Shown here piece after piece: positions 27,001 to 38,003 of a stretch of 64,000 bases of DNA. This DNA comes from Membranipora membranacea. Taxonomy: Eukaryota > Bryozoa > Gymnolaemata > Cheilostomatida > Membraniporidae. Position 1 is the first letter of the stretch. Each line of letters opens with the position of its first letter. Location: contig OU612066.1 in assembly GCA_914767715.1 (NCBI GenBank), forward strand, positions 2,795,001 through 2,859,000, given 5' to 3'. The notes below the pieces were generated by a model, which was not told the DNA's origin, made no database searches, and saw nothing but the letters and a program-made list of their open reading frames with translations. A program made the translations under genes and the position numbers.

Positions 27001-29549
27001 TTCTCAACTTTCTTAACTACAAGTATTCGAAGCATGAAAATTATATCGTTAAACTCGTCAAATTCCTCTGCGATGCACACAACAATGTCTTTGAAAAATG
27101 CAGCTCAAGTGACCGGTAAGTTCAAACTTTTGGTACGATTTTCAATAATAAGAAAGCTCATCATGCAAAATTAGACTATCTGTGAGTACTAGATGCATTA
27201 TTATGGTACTACGTTATCCACAGCAGCCTTATTTTGAGATGCCAGTGATTCAATCGATCCCACATAAGTACCTAGCTGGCTATCCATATTGTATATATAT
27301 TGTATATTGCGTTTGATATCACGTTTCAGACCACAGATTGACATATCAGAGGTAGACAGAGGTAGCCTCTGCATTGTGGAGAACTCAGATAAGCTACTGA
27401 GTATTATCCAGTCATATGGAGAATATAAACCTGGAGACATCGGCAGTAGTGTTACCTACAACTGGGAGGCAGCAGAGCGGCATGTGATGATTAAATATGT
27501 GATAAACAAGCCACAGATTGTGTTCAGAGTGCAGGATTTACCATCATTTGTCTACAAAGAGGATTTCAACTTGGTCAACCAGATCCTTGCCCTCGGGAAA
27601 CAAAACCAGGTGAAGACAAAAAAGTCTAATAATAATATTCAATGGATCTCCTACAGTTAAACACTTACACTGTCAAAAAATGTTGCATGCAAAAATGATG
27701 TACATCAATTAATAGCACCATAACTAGCAATCTTACAGAGAATTTTTGTGTTTTCTGTATCTGGTGACATTTTATTGCTATGCTTTCTCTCCTATACCCC
27801 TGATAGATGAGACTTGGTACAGATCTTGAAAAGGCAGTGGAACTGCAACTAGCTAACACATCGATTCCGACTTTGGAGACATACTTGCATGACCTACAAG
27901 TCGTCATCAATTTCATGTCAACATCAGAAATAAATCTGGAGAACCAGCTACAGGATCACATGAGGAAATTATTCCCTGAAGGAGTCAATCACAGGTACCT
28001 CCGAGATGGCATCCTGCTAAGCCATACCAAGCATATCTGGATTCTGCTGAAGTACGCACAGGCAGAGCGTCTTCTTCAAATACAGAACCAAGTATGTTAA
28101 TCAAACAGAATAAATTGACAAAATATTTGGTTGTATGTTGGATGTTTGGGTGGTGCGGGTTCAGGGGTATTATTCATTCTAGCTCAGTCCACGTTGAATG
28201 GGTCTAATGAAATCGATATTTGTTGATCTGTTTAAACACCTTGCTGACAGTGAAAATGGGTGCGTCAATACAGGTCAAATTTGAGCAGCGGACTAGCACA
28301 TCTTTTTCCATTGATAAATAACAGCTTTGACCTAGTGAAGGAAATAAGCTATTGGCTTTTGTCTCCATTGGCTATAAGTAAACCGATTGGCGGACACAGC
28401 TTATAATTTTTTTTTGTAAATTGCAGTGAATGTTGCAAGGATATAATCTTGCTTAGTCATGATATAGCACACACCGATTTATTTTCTTGGAATTGTAGAA
28501 TGATATAACGGTAGTAATTATGTATAATAATGTATATGTATATTTTGCACTCTGAACTTTGCATGTATCTAACAGTATTAATCAACTGAAGTTTAACATC
28601 CATGAAGGATGTTATAAGGTAGTTATAAGGTATTTATAAGGTAGGTTATAAGGTAGTACATTGTCAACAGTTACAAAAATAGGATGGAGTTGAATCAGCC
28701 ATGAACAAAAATAGGGTAGGTGCTTTCGTATTACCTAGGTGTTTTCATATGAGCTTGGTGCTTTTGAATCTGAAAACATTTCTAGTTGCAAATATTTGTT
28801 TCTCTTCATTCAGGAAAGACCTTTTGATGATATTGGCTCTGATTACTCCGGAAAACTGTGTGAAAGATTGAAGGAAGACTTACTTATTGGAGAGGTGGCT
28901 ATACGTGGTGGGCCTGCTACTAAAGTACTCATACATGAGCTGTTTGAGTTCATCATCATGACCCTTGGCAGAGAAAATGAAAGTCAGGAGAGTGGGGAGC
29001 TCATACATCCAGGTGAACCGTATGTATTCATTCAATACTGAAATCCCTGACCCAATTGCGTATGCAGTGTTACAGGTGTGGCAGTTGAGATCAGTCTGAG
29101 ATCCGTTTGCAATCATGCTTGCCACTTTTTTATTCTAATCATGTAGCTGATTATATGTTTGAGTGTTAAACACCACGAATATATGTTCAGGTATCTTAAA
29201 TTTAACATCTGCTAGGGGGTTTCTCAACTACAACACAAGACTACGATCTATCAGTAAAATAACTAAAAGAATATGCAAGACAACAATGGTGAAAAGCTCT
29301 ACTGCATTTGGTATCAAGACCTTAAGTAATTATATTACAATCATTGTAAGGTTATGAGTTTATATATTCCTCAGTCTCGGCACTGCTCTAAACGACTACC
29401 TGAAAGATACCTATGGTCATGCAGAGGAGGAGGATTTGATGCGTAAGAACATAAGGAAGCTAGACGATAGATACTCGGTTTCTTTTGCCGAGGATATATG
29501 GCTTAATCTGTGGAAGATTTACACATCCCCAACAGCAGACCAGAAATGA
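1..29549 (+). CDS. RNF213/mysterin-like giant E3 ubiquitin ligase, C-terminal 1,954 residues (5' end outside window)
   Basis: RNF213 proteins are very large cytosolic AAA+ ATPases fused to a ubiquitin ligase module. Only the part downstream of the motor lies here. Exons that join in phase: 1-30, 576-764, 1230-1384, 1595-1636, 1797-1996, 2533-2772, 2981-3061, 3121-3250, 3855-4083, 4341-4473, 5275-5435, 14187-14399, 14659-14814, 15116-15291, 15944-16061, 16339-16445, 17167-17361, 19672-19999, 20928-21160, 21544-21832, 22140-22340, 23098-23277, 23624-23803, about 23904-24129, 24345-24451, 25527-25703, 26057-26342, 26959-27115, 27330-27609, 27807-28091, 28814-29019, 29375-29549. Family marks include FSGFQGGEWNCVHIDD (exons 5-6), FPFSWIVKE, LYLEDYIHMEF, HWGLIQLEKLY and a RING finger near residue 790. 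Distance from RING to the C terminus (about 1,150 aa) fits vertebrate RNF213. The start of exon 23904 is the least certain. The junction after 16061 uses a GC donor. There is no stop or frameshift, so the gene looks functional. Introns host many mobile elements. Confidence 0.9.
2050..2190 (-). mobile_element. LINE 3'-end fragment in RNF213-like intron 5
   Basis: The stretch with GGCAACCAAAGTCAT and the following A/G-rich run closely resembles 9370-9450, the 3' untranslated end of the LINE at 9360-11851. It is a short, 5'-truncated copy with no coding part. Confidence 0.6.
4588..5200. mobile_element. Foldback element FB1 with two head-to-head tRNA-like cores
   Basis: The left arm (4588-4740) returns as its reverse complement at 5050-5200; both outer ends carry TTAAAGACTTTG-type sequence. 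The centre has two tRNA-like units in opposite orientation. On plus (about 4872-4930) an A-box-like TGGCGTGATGG precedes a B box, GGGTTCGAATC. On minus (about 4795-4850) TAGCTCAGTATTAGCG precedes GGGTTCGATACC. The element sits in the intron between exons 4341-4473 and 5275-5435. There is no coding capacity, so it is non-autonomous. Confidence 0.8.
5741..6347. mobile_element. Foldback element FB2, same family as FB1, split by a later insertion
   Basis: The left arm 5741-5890 pairs with 6190-6345. Arm and core match FB1, including the motif TTTTGATCATCATCTTATC next to the core and the same two inverted tRNA-like units (B boxes GGGTTCGAGACC on plus and GGGTTTGAGAACC on minus). The last part of the right arm (AGCCTCAAAGTAAGTCTTT) is found at 13692-13711, on the other side of the 6348-13691 element. 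FB2 was therefore present before that insertion. Confidence 0.8.
6604..7829. mobile_element. Non-autonomous hAT-like element in the left TIR of the 7.3-kb element
   Basis: The ends are CAGTGGTGTCCCA and TGGGACACCACTG. The flanking 8-mers AACATAGG (6596-6603) and AGCATAGG (7830-7837) differ at one base, as expected for an old 8-bp target duplication of the hAT type. A GC-rich block lies near 6660-6770, which contrasts with the AT-rich surroundings. No transposase reading frame was recognised. Confidence 0.65.
8150..8865. mobile_element. Truncated LINE copy with inverted 5' part
   Basis: On minus (about 8268-8410) a reading frame encodes a LINE C-terminal tail similar to the copy at 9478-10260, with motif FNSLPIQIRS. 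On plus, 8745-8835 encodes a reverse-transcriptase segment, SNYRPISILSVLSK. The two parts point in opposite directions, the usual outcome of twin-primed insertion. An AT-rich tail lies near 8145-8160. Confidence 0.65.
9360..11851 (-). mobile_element. 5'-truncated LINE with endonuclease and reverse transcriptase remnants
   Basis: Reading right to left, 11851-11474 encodes the C-terminal half of an apurinic-type endonuclease (GDFNIDLLN, TLIDHIY, SDHF). 11468-11205 is the linker. 11180-10596 encodes RT fingers (NYRPISVLPVLSKIFEK). 10611-10261 covers the palm region. 10260-9478 encodes the thumb and C terminus, starting just after an ADD catalytic motif (10262-10275). Frames are broken between segments and the N-terminal endonuclease is missing, so it is dead. 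The style fits the CR1/Jockey-like non-LTR clades. It lies inside the 6348-13691 element. Confidence 0.85.
12829..12926. repeat. 98-bp near-perfect palindrome
   Basis: Arms such as GGTAGAGGCATTTCATTA and its reverse complement face each other around a short centre near 12877. The outer arm continues through CTCAAACGGTGCAA and TTGCACCGTTTGAG with few mismatches. It could be a tiny hairpin element; no target duplication was seen. Confidence 0.75.
16703..16757. repeat. Perfect 27-bp-arm palindrome in an RNF213-like intron
   Basis: Two 27-nt arms are exact reverse complements around a single central T; the arm begins ATTTTGTTATTCCAGAAATT. It lies between the exon 16339-16445 and the RING exon. 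Nothing links it to a known family. Confidence 0.85.
17167..17361 (+). other. RING-finger exon of the RNF213-like gene
   Basis: One 195-bp exon encodes a complete C3HC4-type RING. It has a first Cys pair (CPGC), then LECGHYLCSECIRG with the Cys-His-Cys-Cys core, and a last pair in GVCWAKDC. RING domains bind E2 enzymes; in RNF213 the RING is reported to be largely dispensable for activity, with the RZ finger more important. The exon begins after TTGCAG and ends at a GTATGT donor, phase 2. Confidence 0.93.
17850..19320 (-). mobile_element. Decayed LINE reverse transcriptase (RTE/craniofacial-type)
   Basis: 19313-18906 encodes NKSTAPDNLPIALIKLL, then MRDGVPQEWRRNVITPIFK and GNYRSIKLLS, conserved RT fingers. 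Minus-strand sequence around 18500 encodes the catalytic SFADDLVLCES. Stops and frameshifts break the frame. It is inserted in the intron after the RING exon. Confidence 0.8.
24605..24689 (-). repeat. tRNA-derived SINE head
   Basis: On minus, an A-box-like TGGCTGAACGGTTAGC is followed about 35 bp later by a B-box-like GGGTTCTAATACC. It resembles the class II (Leu/Ser) tRNA-like sequence at 42470. It lies in the intron between exons 24345-24451 and 25527-25703. Structural tRNA is unlikely because the arms pair poorly. Confidence 0.55.
25030..25485 (+). mobile_element. LINE 3' end with inverted duplicate at its 5' side
   Basis: 25196-25326 encodes a LINE C terminus (FKLPSGSLCAYESRCACGSN) matching the minus-strand copy at 47364-47500. 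The preceding 25030-25180 forms a long hairpin in which one LINE segment is present in both orientations. The copy ends in an AATCAATCAATC run at about 25473-25487. Confidence 0.75.
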
Positions 29550-30686
29550 TGAAGTTGGCTTTTCTGAGTTTGTGACCATGATGAGCTAGGATGCTGTTCA
29601 GACAATTATTGATAGAATTGGACAATATATACATTTGGCGTGACAAATTATTCATTTTTATTATCATTATTATCATTGATAAAAGCAATTTTGACGTTAT
29701 TTCCGAAATCTAAAAGGTAAAAAAAAGTGTACTGACATTACACCTCAACCTACCATTGACCTTATTGTTTGTTTTACTTCTTGTATCAACATTACCCTCT
29801 TTATTATATTTTGATGATTGCAAACTAATTAAAATAACTTTTATAGTAAACCATTCAGCGGAATTTGATTATTTGGCAATATTCAACATCTTGATGCCAT
29901 GCATTCGCTGGAGTTTTAGTATCATAAAGTGTTGTCGTTATGTACATAAATTTTAATAACACAAACTGTTCTAAGAATGACACACAAGGATAGACATAAT
30001 TATATACCTAGATAGGACATAATATGACTCTGCTCCAACCAAGCGATGTCTGTGAGCATATACCAGCAACGTTTTCACTCAGCGAGGCCAACTTTACCTC
30101 ATGAATAATGGGTATCTGTCAGCTTTTCAAATAAGTTATTACTGAGAAAAAGGGCTAAGGAGATAAGGATGTTTACATCCAGGTGCTTATCTGTCAGACT
30201 GTATTGAGCCATGCAAACTGTCGCCATAATCGAAATACGTAACACTTGATAAGGCCAATTCATTTTAACAAACTAGCCACTTTGTGTGGAGAGATGACAC
30301 ATTTTTTATACACAGCATTTGCCACATAGTATGCTTGCATCTGTTGATAGAATATGATCATGTCAGCCGCAAGATCTATGTAAGTTTATTCAACTGAAAC
30401 AACATGCATAGACCTCAACATGTGAACTATTGAAACAAGCTTTGGTGGTACATGGCTGTTCTAAGTGTTTAGTTGAAAACGATCAAGGATTCACAGCTGT
30501 GTACAAGCGGTACACAATACTGACATGTTTTTATTTTTATTATATTGAGTAGATTAGTTGATAGTAAGACTGATTTCAGATTGAAGGTAAAAATTTACAA
30601 TTATTCCTCTATATCCTAAGACAAGCACAAAACACAGCTCAAAATTTTAATTTCCAAATAAACACTGACACATTTTATAATGCTAG

Positions 30687-31017
30687 GGTACAATACCTCT
30701 ATTTATTTCCCCATTGTGTTATTTATGAATCATGCTGTCTTGCTAGCTCCAAAAGCCTGCTTCAAAACATGATACTCACCATGAATAACCACTCAAAATG
30801 TGTATTTTAATATATATTGTTTCTGTTAAATCCTACGCATTGCAAATATTTTTACGGGCCTGGAAAGAGCACCAATCGAAATTTCCCCCAATCTTACTGT
30901 AAATTTCCATTGCCAACATGGACACCATCGAAAGCTATAAATGCATTATGCTTTAGATTTGGTATCATTTTATTTTTCGAAATTCAATTCTTTACACATT
31001 TGAGAATATTTCTATAG
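30687..31017 (+). repeat. Direct repeat copy 1 (about 330 bp)
   Basis: It matches 32371-32713 over its length with only scattered changes, plus a roughly 14-bp indel near the middle. Both copies start GGTACAATACCTC and end CATTTGAGAATATTTC(T/C)ATAG. They bracket the first two exons of the unidentified plus-strand gene. Confidence 0.85.
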
Positions 31018-31317
31018 ATATCATTAGAGTTGCGATATTAACATAGTATTTGGGAGTAACTTTTCCTTGTATCGCAGAGAGAAAACTCAGAATAATGCAC
31101 CTTAGATATAGAATTCAGGTGTTCACTGATAAATGGGAGAGCAGCTATGGCCTCCAAAATGATGTTCAAGAGGCTCTCAGTGATTCATCATATAGAGGCC
31201 TAGTATGAGGCTGGTGGGGAGGAGAAAAAAGCATGCCTGAACTTGCCCGACATGTACAAATACATTTAGGGTTACCACCAGCTGATGTAGTTGACAAGGT
31301 TAAGGATAAGAAGAACC

Positions 31318-31930
31318 ATGTTTAGGGTTTAGAGTTCAGATATTGGGGCCTGGGGGAAAGCAATGTAGGGTTTTACAGTCACAAATTGGGGTTTGAAGGT
31401 CAAATTTTGGGGTTTATGGATAAACATTTGGGGTTTGAGATTCAAATTTTGAGACATGATATTTAACATTCAGGGTTGGGGGCGGTTAGTCAGGAATTGG
31501 GGTTAAAGGCTCACATTATTGGCTTTGGAGATAATTTTGGGGTTTGGGTATCGTTATTTGGGATCTGGGGTTCAGAATTTGAGACTAAAGGGTCAAAATA
31601 AGGGGTTTTAGGTTTCAAATTGTTGGGTTAGAGACTGAAACTTTGGCGCTATAGGCTCAACATTTGGGGGTCATGATTTGGGATTTAAGGCTCACAATAT
31701 AGGAGTTAAGAGACACATTGTGGGCCGTGGGGTTCGTGGATCAACCTTTGGGGTTTGAGACTCAAATTTTGGGGTTTTATACTCAAATTTTGGGGTTTCG
31801 GGGTCATGATTTTGGGGTTTAACACCCGCAATATGGGTTTAGGAGACAATTCTGGGGTTCGGGACTCAAATTTGGGGTCTTGGCATCAAGATTGCGCGTT
31901 TGGGGTCAGAATTCGGGACCAAGGGCTATA
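31318..31930 (+). repeat. G-rich degenerate minisatellite
   Basis: Units of about 21-25 bp around TTTTGGGGTTTGAGACTCAA recur some 25 times with heavy drift. Almost all G runs are on the plus strand. It fills the intron between exons 31078-31317 and 31965-32042. Confidence 0.8.
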
Positions 31931-32370
31931 AATATCATTGCAAAATTTTGGCTCAGAGTTTCAGAAACAAGGCTTAAGATTGGATGTTCTGGACAGCATT
32001 CTAAAGCCTGAGAGAGCCATGTTTAGCTTTGATGTCAAACAGGTAAGAACCATGCATGTCAGTTAGAAACTGTTTGGTATCGGAGCATATATATCACTAT
32101 ATACCCTATCCATCACTGCTTATACTAACTCCCATTATGATTGTGCTACAGCCAAAAAGTCATAATCCTCCAGACTATATACTAGAAAGACATCCAAATA
32201 CCCCCACAGCATCCCCCCACACTTCAAGTACCACCAGCACCTACCTGTGGCTTCTACCTGTGCCATCAGCTAATCATACCATTCATTGCATTTCCTACTA
32301 GTGGTGATGTTTTAGTATTTCTCATTGTTTTGGTCGATTATCTGCATTCCCTGCAGTTGCACCACTAAGT

Positions 32371-32713
32371 GGTACAATACCTCTATTTATTTCCCCATTG
32401 TGTTATTTATGAATCATGCTGTCTTGCTAGCTCAAAAAGCCTGCTTCAAAATATGATACTCACCATGAATAACCACTCAAAATGTAGTTCAAAACCGGTA
32501 TTTTAATATGTATCGTTTCTGTCAAATCCTACGCATTGCAAATATTTTTACAGGCCTGGAAAGAGCACCAATCGAAATTTCCCCCATTTTTACTGTAAAT
32601 TTCCATTGCCAACATGGACACCATCGAAGGCTATAAATGCATTATGCTTTAGATTTGATATCATTTTATTTTTCGAATTTCATTTCTTTACACATTTGAG
32701 AATATTTCCATAG
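32371..32713 (+). repeat. Direct repeat copy 2
   Basis: Second copy of the 30687-31017 sequence, same orientation, lying 1.35 kb downstream inside the intron before exon 33554. See copy 1 for shared ends. Confidence 0.85.
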
Positions 32714-33182
32714 TATTATTCAACTCACCAATGCAATAGCTCGGCTTTTCCAGCTTGCTTTTGATCAAATTTGTAACTCATTTCACTTCGAGCAGTGGTT
32801 CAACAGGCCCATCATTGGTCAAATAGGGGTGTGGTCCCTAGGTGAAAGGATGGTGCTCCCTCATGCAGATTATCACTTAAATTGTCAAGTATGCATGCTG
32901 GCTAAATAAGAATCGAGAACACATTTAATTTTTATAGCTAGATAGCTAGATAAAAGATGCGGAAAAGATTTATTGAAAAACAGGCAGTCTATTGCTAAAC
33001 ACAGAATCTAAAAGATAACTACGAAAGGGCAGGAAGCTTGTAAACGGGAAGCACTTTTAAAATCCAGCCCTAGTCAACGACAACGTCAAATCCACGATAT
33101 ATAAAATTCTTTAATATTTTAAAACTTTCATATAAAAAAGAAAAACATGTTAATTTAATCTGAGAACAATTGCATCTGATGA

Positions 33183-33928
33183 CTATGATTGGATAGCAGC
33201 AGCGGCAGCAGTAGAGTGGGTGTTACATTTACCGATGAGTAGTACAGTAAATGTTTGAACTTCAGTAGATATAGTTAATGTATCCTCCCATTGTCCCTCT
33301 GACTGAGCAGTAAACTCTATCCTTAGTGTACCTTTTTGGTCTGTAATATAAAATAGAAATGATACATTCTTTACATATTTATACGATTAGAAATTGAATC
33401 ATTCTTATTCACAATTTAGACTGGTAGAATGTCTTCTAAATCTGGGATATTATATATGGTATAACATAGACAGTATAGCCTAGCTCCAGCCTAATGGGCA
33501 TCAGTCATGTAATAAGGGAATACTACCTGCACTAATTCATTGTGTTTCTATAGGTCGACTTAAGGCTGAGCTTGTTCGTGCTGAGCTGTGTGTGCTACAG
33601 CGAGCCGGTGTGGCTGCGCAGTCATCAGCTAAGACTTTGTCTTAAGTCGCCAGAGGCAGCAGATGTTTTTGAAGTTTCAGCCCAGCTCTATCCATGGAAA
33701 TGGATACATATTGCGTATGAATGAGGGTGAGCCAAGATGTGGTGGTGATTAGGACAAGTTGACGAGAATCAGACCACGCAATTATCGTATAATGCCACGA
33801 GATCCAGGGAATCCCACGTTGAAGCGTTGTGAGAATCTTGATAATTAGCCCTGTTAGTAAAACTTACTTTAGTGTAGAGCTGCGTGTCTTTATTCTGAAT
33901 GGAGTAAATAATCTTACAGAAACAGAAC
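33183..33928 (-). pseudogene. Two ASH/MSP-like Ig-fold exons with a one-base frameshift
   Basis: Minus exon 33928-33868 encodes SVSVRLFTPFRIKTRSSTLK. Minus exon 33340-33183 encodes GTLRIEFTAQSEGQWEDTL, then TISTEVQTFTVLLIG and a stop. Together they read like the end of an ASH (HYDIN/DLEC1-type ciliary) domain. Direct joining is off by one: the run AAACCAAAAAGG has one A too many for the frame KPKGT. This is either a homopolymer error or a real lesion. The exons are interleaved with the plus-strand gene 31078-33724. The ciliary assignment rests on pattern only. Confidence 0.45.
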
Positions 33929-34080
33929 CTACAAAAAATAAACATAAACATTATGTTATTTATAAATCTATTAAAGTACCAAGCTAGCGCTTCTCACTCC
34001 CTCACTTCAGAGAATATGTTACTGATTGGATAAGGCTGACATTGGACTTGTAGGTGATAAAACAAGTAAAAAGTTCTCAC

Positions 34081-34239
34081 CTCTACTAGGATCTTCCATA
34101 CAGCAGTAGGAGTATGTTCTGGTAGGATTATGTTGTGAGCTACTTTGCAATAGAATACAAGCAGATCATGACATCTCATGCCGACCCTATAACCACATAT
34201 GTCAAGGAATATCAGTTTGCTCGAGAATCGCAGAGCCAA
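34081..34239 (-). other. Possible minus-strand exon, family unknown
   Basis: A 159-bp open stretch after CAG and before a GTGAGA donor encodes VAHNIILPEHTPTAVWKILV near its end. Its phase does not match the ASH-like exon at 33928, so membership in the same gene is not shown. Confidence 0.25.
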
Positions 34240-37200
34240 CTGATGACTCTGGCTTCAGTTTGTTATGTTTTGTCCATCATATATGATAACTAGCTGATTT
34301 CTTCCCCCACAAAGATTGTTGGACGTTATTCCAATATTGCAATTAGTGCACAAGTAACAGTAATTACATATTCTCTCGGCCAAAAAGGCTAAAAAATCTT
34401 TCCTTGCTATCTCATATAATACTAATTATAATTCTGATGGAGATGGCCATAATTTTATACATGTATTCACAGAGTAAGGATAAGCAGAGGGGACACTTCA
34501 ATGATCGTTATAGCGCCTGCGGTTTTTGATTCACTGGGGGAAAATTGTGCACAGCTGGATGCCAAAAACTCATTATCTCTATATGTTATAATGGCATTTT
34601 TCTTGCAGACATCCCTACCTTTGATGGGCCATAATTCATTCTGTATTTATCCTAAAGACTGATTTCCAACTTTGCTGGAATGTCCAAGCTTCAAGCTATA
34701 CACCATATTATTGCAGCTACGACTATCTATAAATTTCTGAAATTAAGAAGAGGCATAGATTCAGATTGTGTATGGAGGGTGAGGAGAGAAACAACACTGT
34801 AATAAAGAGAGAAAAGGTACAGTAAAGGGATGGTGTGAATTATTCATAGTAAGTATATAGTTGGGACAATTTGCCATAACAGTAACGAGAGAGATAAAGC
34901 AGGGAGACTGTCGGCCACTAAATTTTCCTGGACACTACAGCTATAACTCTATGCTGTCTTTCTTTGTTTAATTAATTTATTTATTTTCGCTTCCAATCCC
35001 TTTCCAAAATTAGCTGTGGACACCTCCAACCAGCCGTCTCTTATGGAGGAGCATTGCGCAAGACTACAAGTCCCTCCAGGTGCAATATTTATATGTGCCT
35101 TTCAAATCCAATAGCTTACCAAGTGATACAGGATATTGAAATAGTACACGCTTTGTTGATGTTACACTCATTGATAATATAAATCCATGGTTACACTACT
35201 TTGCAACAAATTAGTTTAAAACACTTTCAGCCAACACAAGACAGCTATCTAAAAACAAGCTCAGCCTATTCCAATTACTTGCCAACAAGACTGTTTTTAT
35301 AGGAAGAAATCATGCTTATAAAACAATTGTGACTTATAGAACAAGTCCTCCTTGGTACGTACCCCCATGTGTCGCCACCGTGTCACAAATATCGCATTCC
35401 ATAAGGTAGTATACCTGATACAGGAAGTTAACATAGTTTCTAAATACCCGTCCCGCTCATCATTTCATCTTTGTTATTTTTTTAATTATCAAACTGTTGT
35501 AAAATCAGACTGGTGAATGACACTAATAAGAGACATCAATATTGTAAATTTTAAATTGGCAATGTCACTCCCACAATATTGAATATATCTCCCGGTACTT
35601 TTCAATCAAAATAGCACCAAGAAGAAAATCCAATGAGACATTCATGAAGTCAACACTTTTCTCAATGTCATTCAGTGCCTCTTCATCAATCGGTCATAGT
35701 TATTATCTTGGCTTTCACTGAAGAAGTGAGGATAGTTGGTAAGATGTCAGAGACTTCCAATTTTGCATAAAAGCGGCCATTTTTAGAATATAAAAGTCTA
35801 TCGGTTCAGATGAATTACGTTACCACAGAATAATTATATCAGGTGTCACCCTCACCAATTCACTTCCTCTTCCTCTTCCTATTCAATCAGCCTTTATGGG
35901 AAACTTCTCCAGAAGAGTGATGGCCTACAGTTACATTAGTTACATTAGTCCTTAACAAAGTGTTGCGCTGTCTTCATTCTATGAGTACGTTAGCACTTAG
36001 CGAGTAAAAGAGATATCGAGATGGAGCGACTAGCTCTGGCAGTGCTAACTGATGACTAACATTAGAAATCAATATCTCTCAATATTTTCCTGGTTTTGCT
36101 GGCTGGTAATCACGAGAACATATCATCCTGTCACATACAGCAAGATTCACGCCCACAAATTTACATTAGCTGATGGTTTGTGAGGGCATAATTTGAGGCT
36201 CTTTAATTAGATTTTTGAGGTGGTAAAACTGAGTAATTTTCTGATCAAAATTATTTTAAATTCATCAATTGCCTGACAAGCATAGCAATTTTGAATGGCA
36301 GATCATCAAGATGACAACTGTGGACTCTGGTGTCACAAAGCTAACAAAAAAGAGGAAGGGTTACATAAAACAGCAGTTAGAACTTTGGGTTTGAAAGATG
36401 AGATACGAGGTCTCACAGCCGATTGGTCCACTTAATTTGAATCATGGTAAATCAGACACCTGAGTGTGTTTCCTGCTAGAATTTCATTTAACTTTTATTA
36501 AAGTTTCATTTACGTTTTGAAAAAAGCTTCTCAAACCTAAGAATCCAGATAGGACCGACATGCACACCTAGTGCCACTCTCTGACAACTCTGATAATTAT
36601 CAACCACATTACTGTGATAATTATCCACCACATGTCAAATCGCAAAACAGTTGTGACTATATTATTTAATATCCATTAATTGCCTGCTCCTGGATATCAC
36701 AGAGTAAGGATATATCCTATAGATCTCTGTGTGGATATGTTGGGGGTGCAGTGAAGGTGTTCAAATAATACAAAAGATGAAGATTCTTTCCCGTTTATTG
36801 GCTCTGGCTTCTGTGACTTCGTATCAGTTTATGTGTCTGGGTTACAGGAGATCAAGTGGTTTGGATTAAGAAGATTAGGATTTGGGGTAAAACCTGGTTT
36901 AAAATTGCAAGAAAATTGCAATTTTGAACGATAAAATCTCTGTCATATGAGCTCTGCAAGCCAAACAACGTCAGACAGTTGCATTTAACTATATATGTTA
37001 TAATTTGAGTAGCACTTTGATCAAATCTTAGGCATTATGTTATCAATTGAGAAGCACAGTCCAAGAGTGAAATATTATGAAATTAGGAACCACTCAAACA
37101 ATCGAGTTTTGAGACCCCTCAGTCATTTGCGTTATTGAGCCTTTTAACTGAGACACAAAATGAGCAGTTATATGTACAAAAATTTAACTCAACGAATTCA

Positions 37201-38003
37201 AACTTCTTACTTCGCTGAAGGTTTGTGAGGTGTTCGGTTGTTTGATGATTCGTGTCAACAGGGAGGGTGTCAATAAAAAGAATTTATACTGTAAATCAGA
37301 GTTGTGTCCACTATGGATACATGTTGTAGGTACAGTCTAACTAGACTAAGCTTGGTCCATTTGCATGCTTCCAGAGCTGCTCCCCCCCCCACTGGTCACG
37401 CGGATCAGTATGCCCTAACACAATACCAAATGCTAAGGATGGGGAGATGGAGCCATCAGTTAACAATTAATCATCTACAATAGGTTACTAACCAGATCTA
37501 CTCATGATCTTTCAAGATCATTAAATCTCCTTGCCTTGCCCCAGCTTGCCGTTTATTTCTCTCCCATTTATGGCTATAAGATACTTAATATGTTGGCTCT
37601 AGATTATATCTGTGAGTAGTTTTCATTTCCAATACTTTGCTTTCGATGAGAGACGCACAGTTCCTGAAACCCACATCAAATACTTTTCTTTACAATCTTT
37701 CAATATCAGGTCTTCAAACAATAATTGGAAGGCATGCAGACATCACACATTTATCTATTTCATGTCTAAGATAACCGTTTTCATTGACTTCTGTGTATTT
37801 AGCTGAGCCGTCTTTCCCTCGCTTCCATTTTTCTTCTTTTATTTTTTTTTATGGTTTTGCTTGCTCTAGCACATTCGAAAGAACATCATTTTAATGATGA
37901 AGATCAATAAACAATTTTTTAAAATTTGCACTTGTCATTGCCATGCGAATTATGCTGCAGGAGTGGCGGTATTTGACCAATCAAGAGAAAGTTCTTGTTG
38001 TAT
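34240..38003. other. Intergenic sequence without supported gene
   Basis: AT-rich, with no exon I can support on either strand. It holds isolated CACAGAGTAAGGAT termini (34469, 36700) like those of the mini-element at 43839, and a half copy near 37340-37385 of the MITE family found at 46185 and 51042. Confidence 0.6.

Larger units (their letters stand above)
31078..33724 (+). pseudogene. Unidentified plus-strand gene, three exons in phase, interrupted by an in-frame TGA
   Basis: Exon 31078-31317 reads RKLRIMHLRYRIQVFTDKW, then SYRGLV, a TGA (31206-31208), and GWWGGEKSMPELARHVQIH, ending at a GTTTAG donor. Exon 31965-32042 (KQGLRLDVLDSIL to FDVKQ) and exon 33554-33724 (VDLRLSLFVLSCVCYSEPVW to WIHIAYE, then TGA) follow in phase 0. 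If the first exon instead stopped at 31202 (GTATGA donor), the TGA would be spliced out, but the open, coding-looking sequence behind it argues against that. I do not recognise the family. The first exon may not be the true start. CGA-to-TGA decay would explain the stop. Confidence 0.5.

Noticed and set aside
31318-31340. Telomere-like TTTAGGG units
   Set aside because: Only two adjacent copies occur, and they blend into the degenerate 21-25 bp G-rich repeat.
33554-33643. Alternative frame of the plus exon (RLKAELVRAELCVLQRAG)
   Set aside because: It needs a different entry phase; the phase-0 frame matches the preceding exon and stays open longer.
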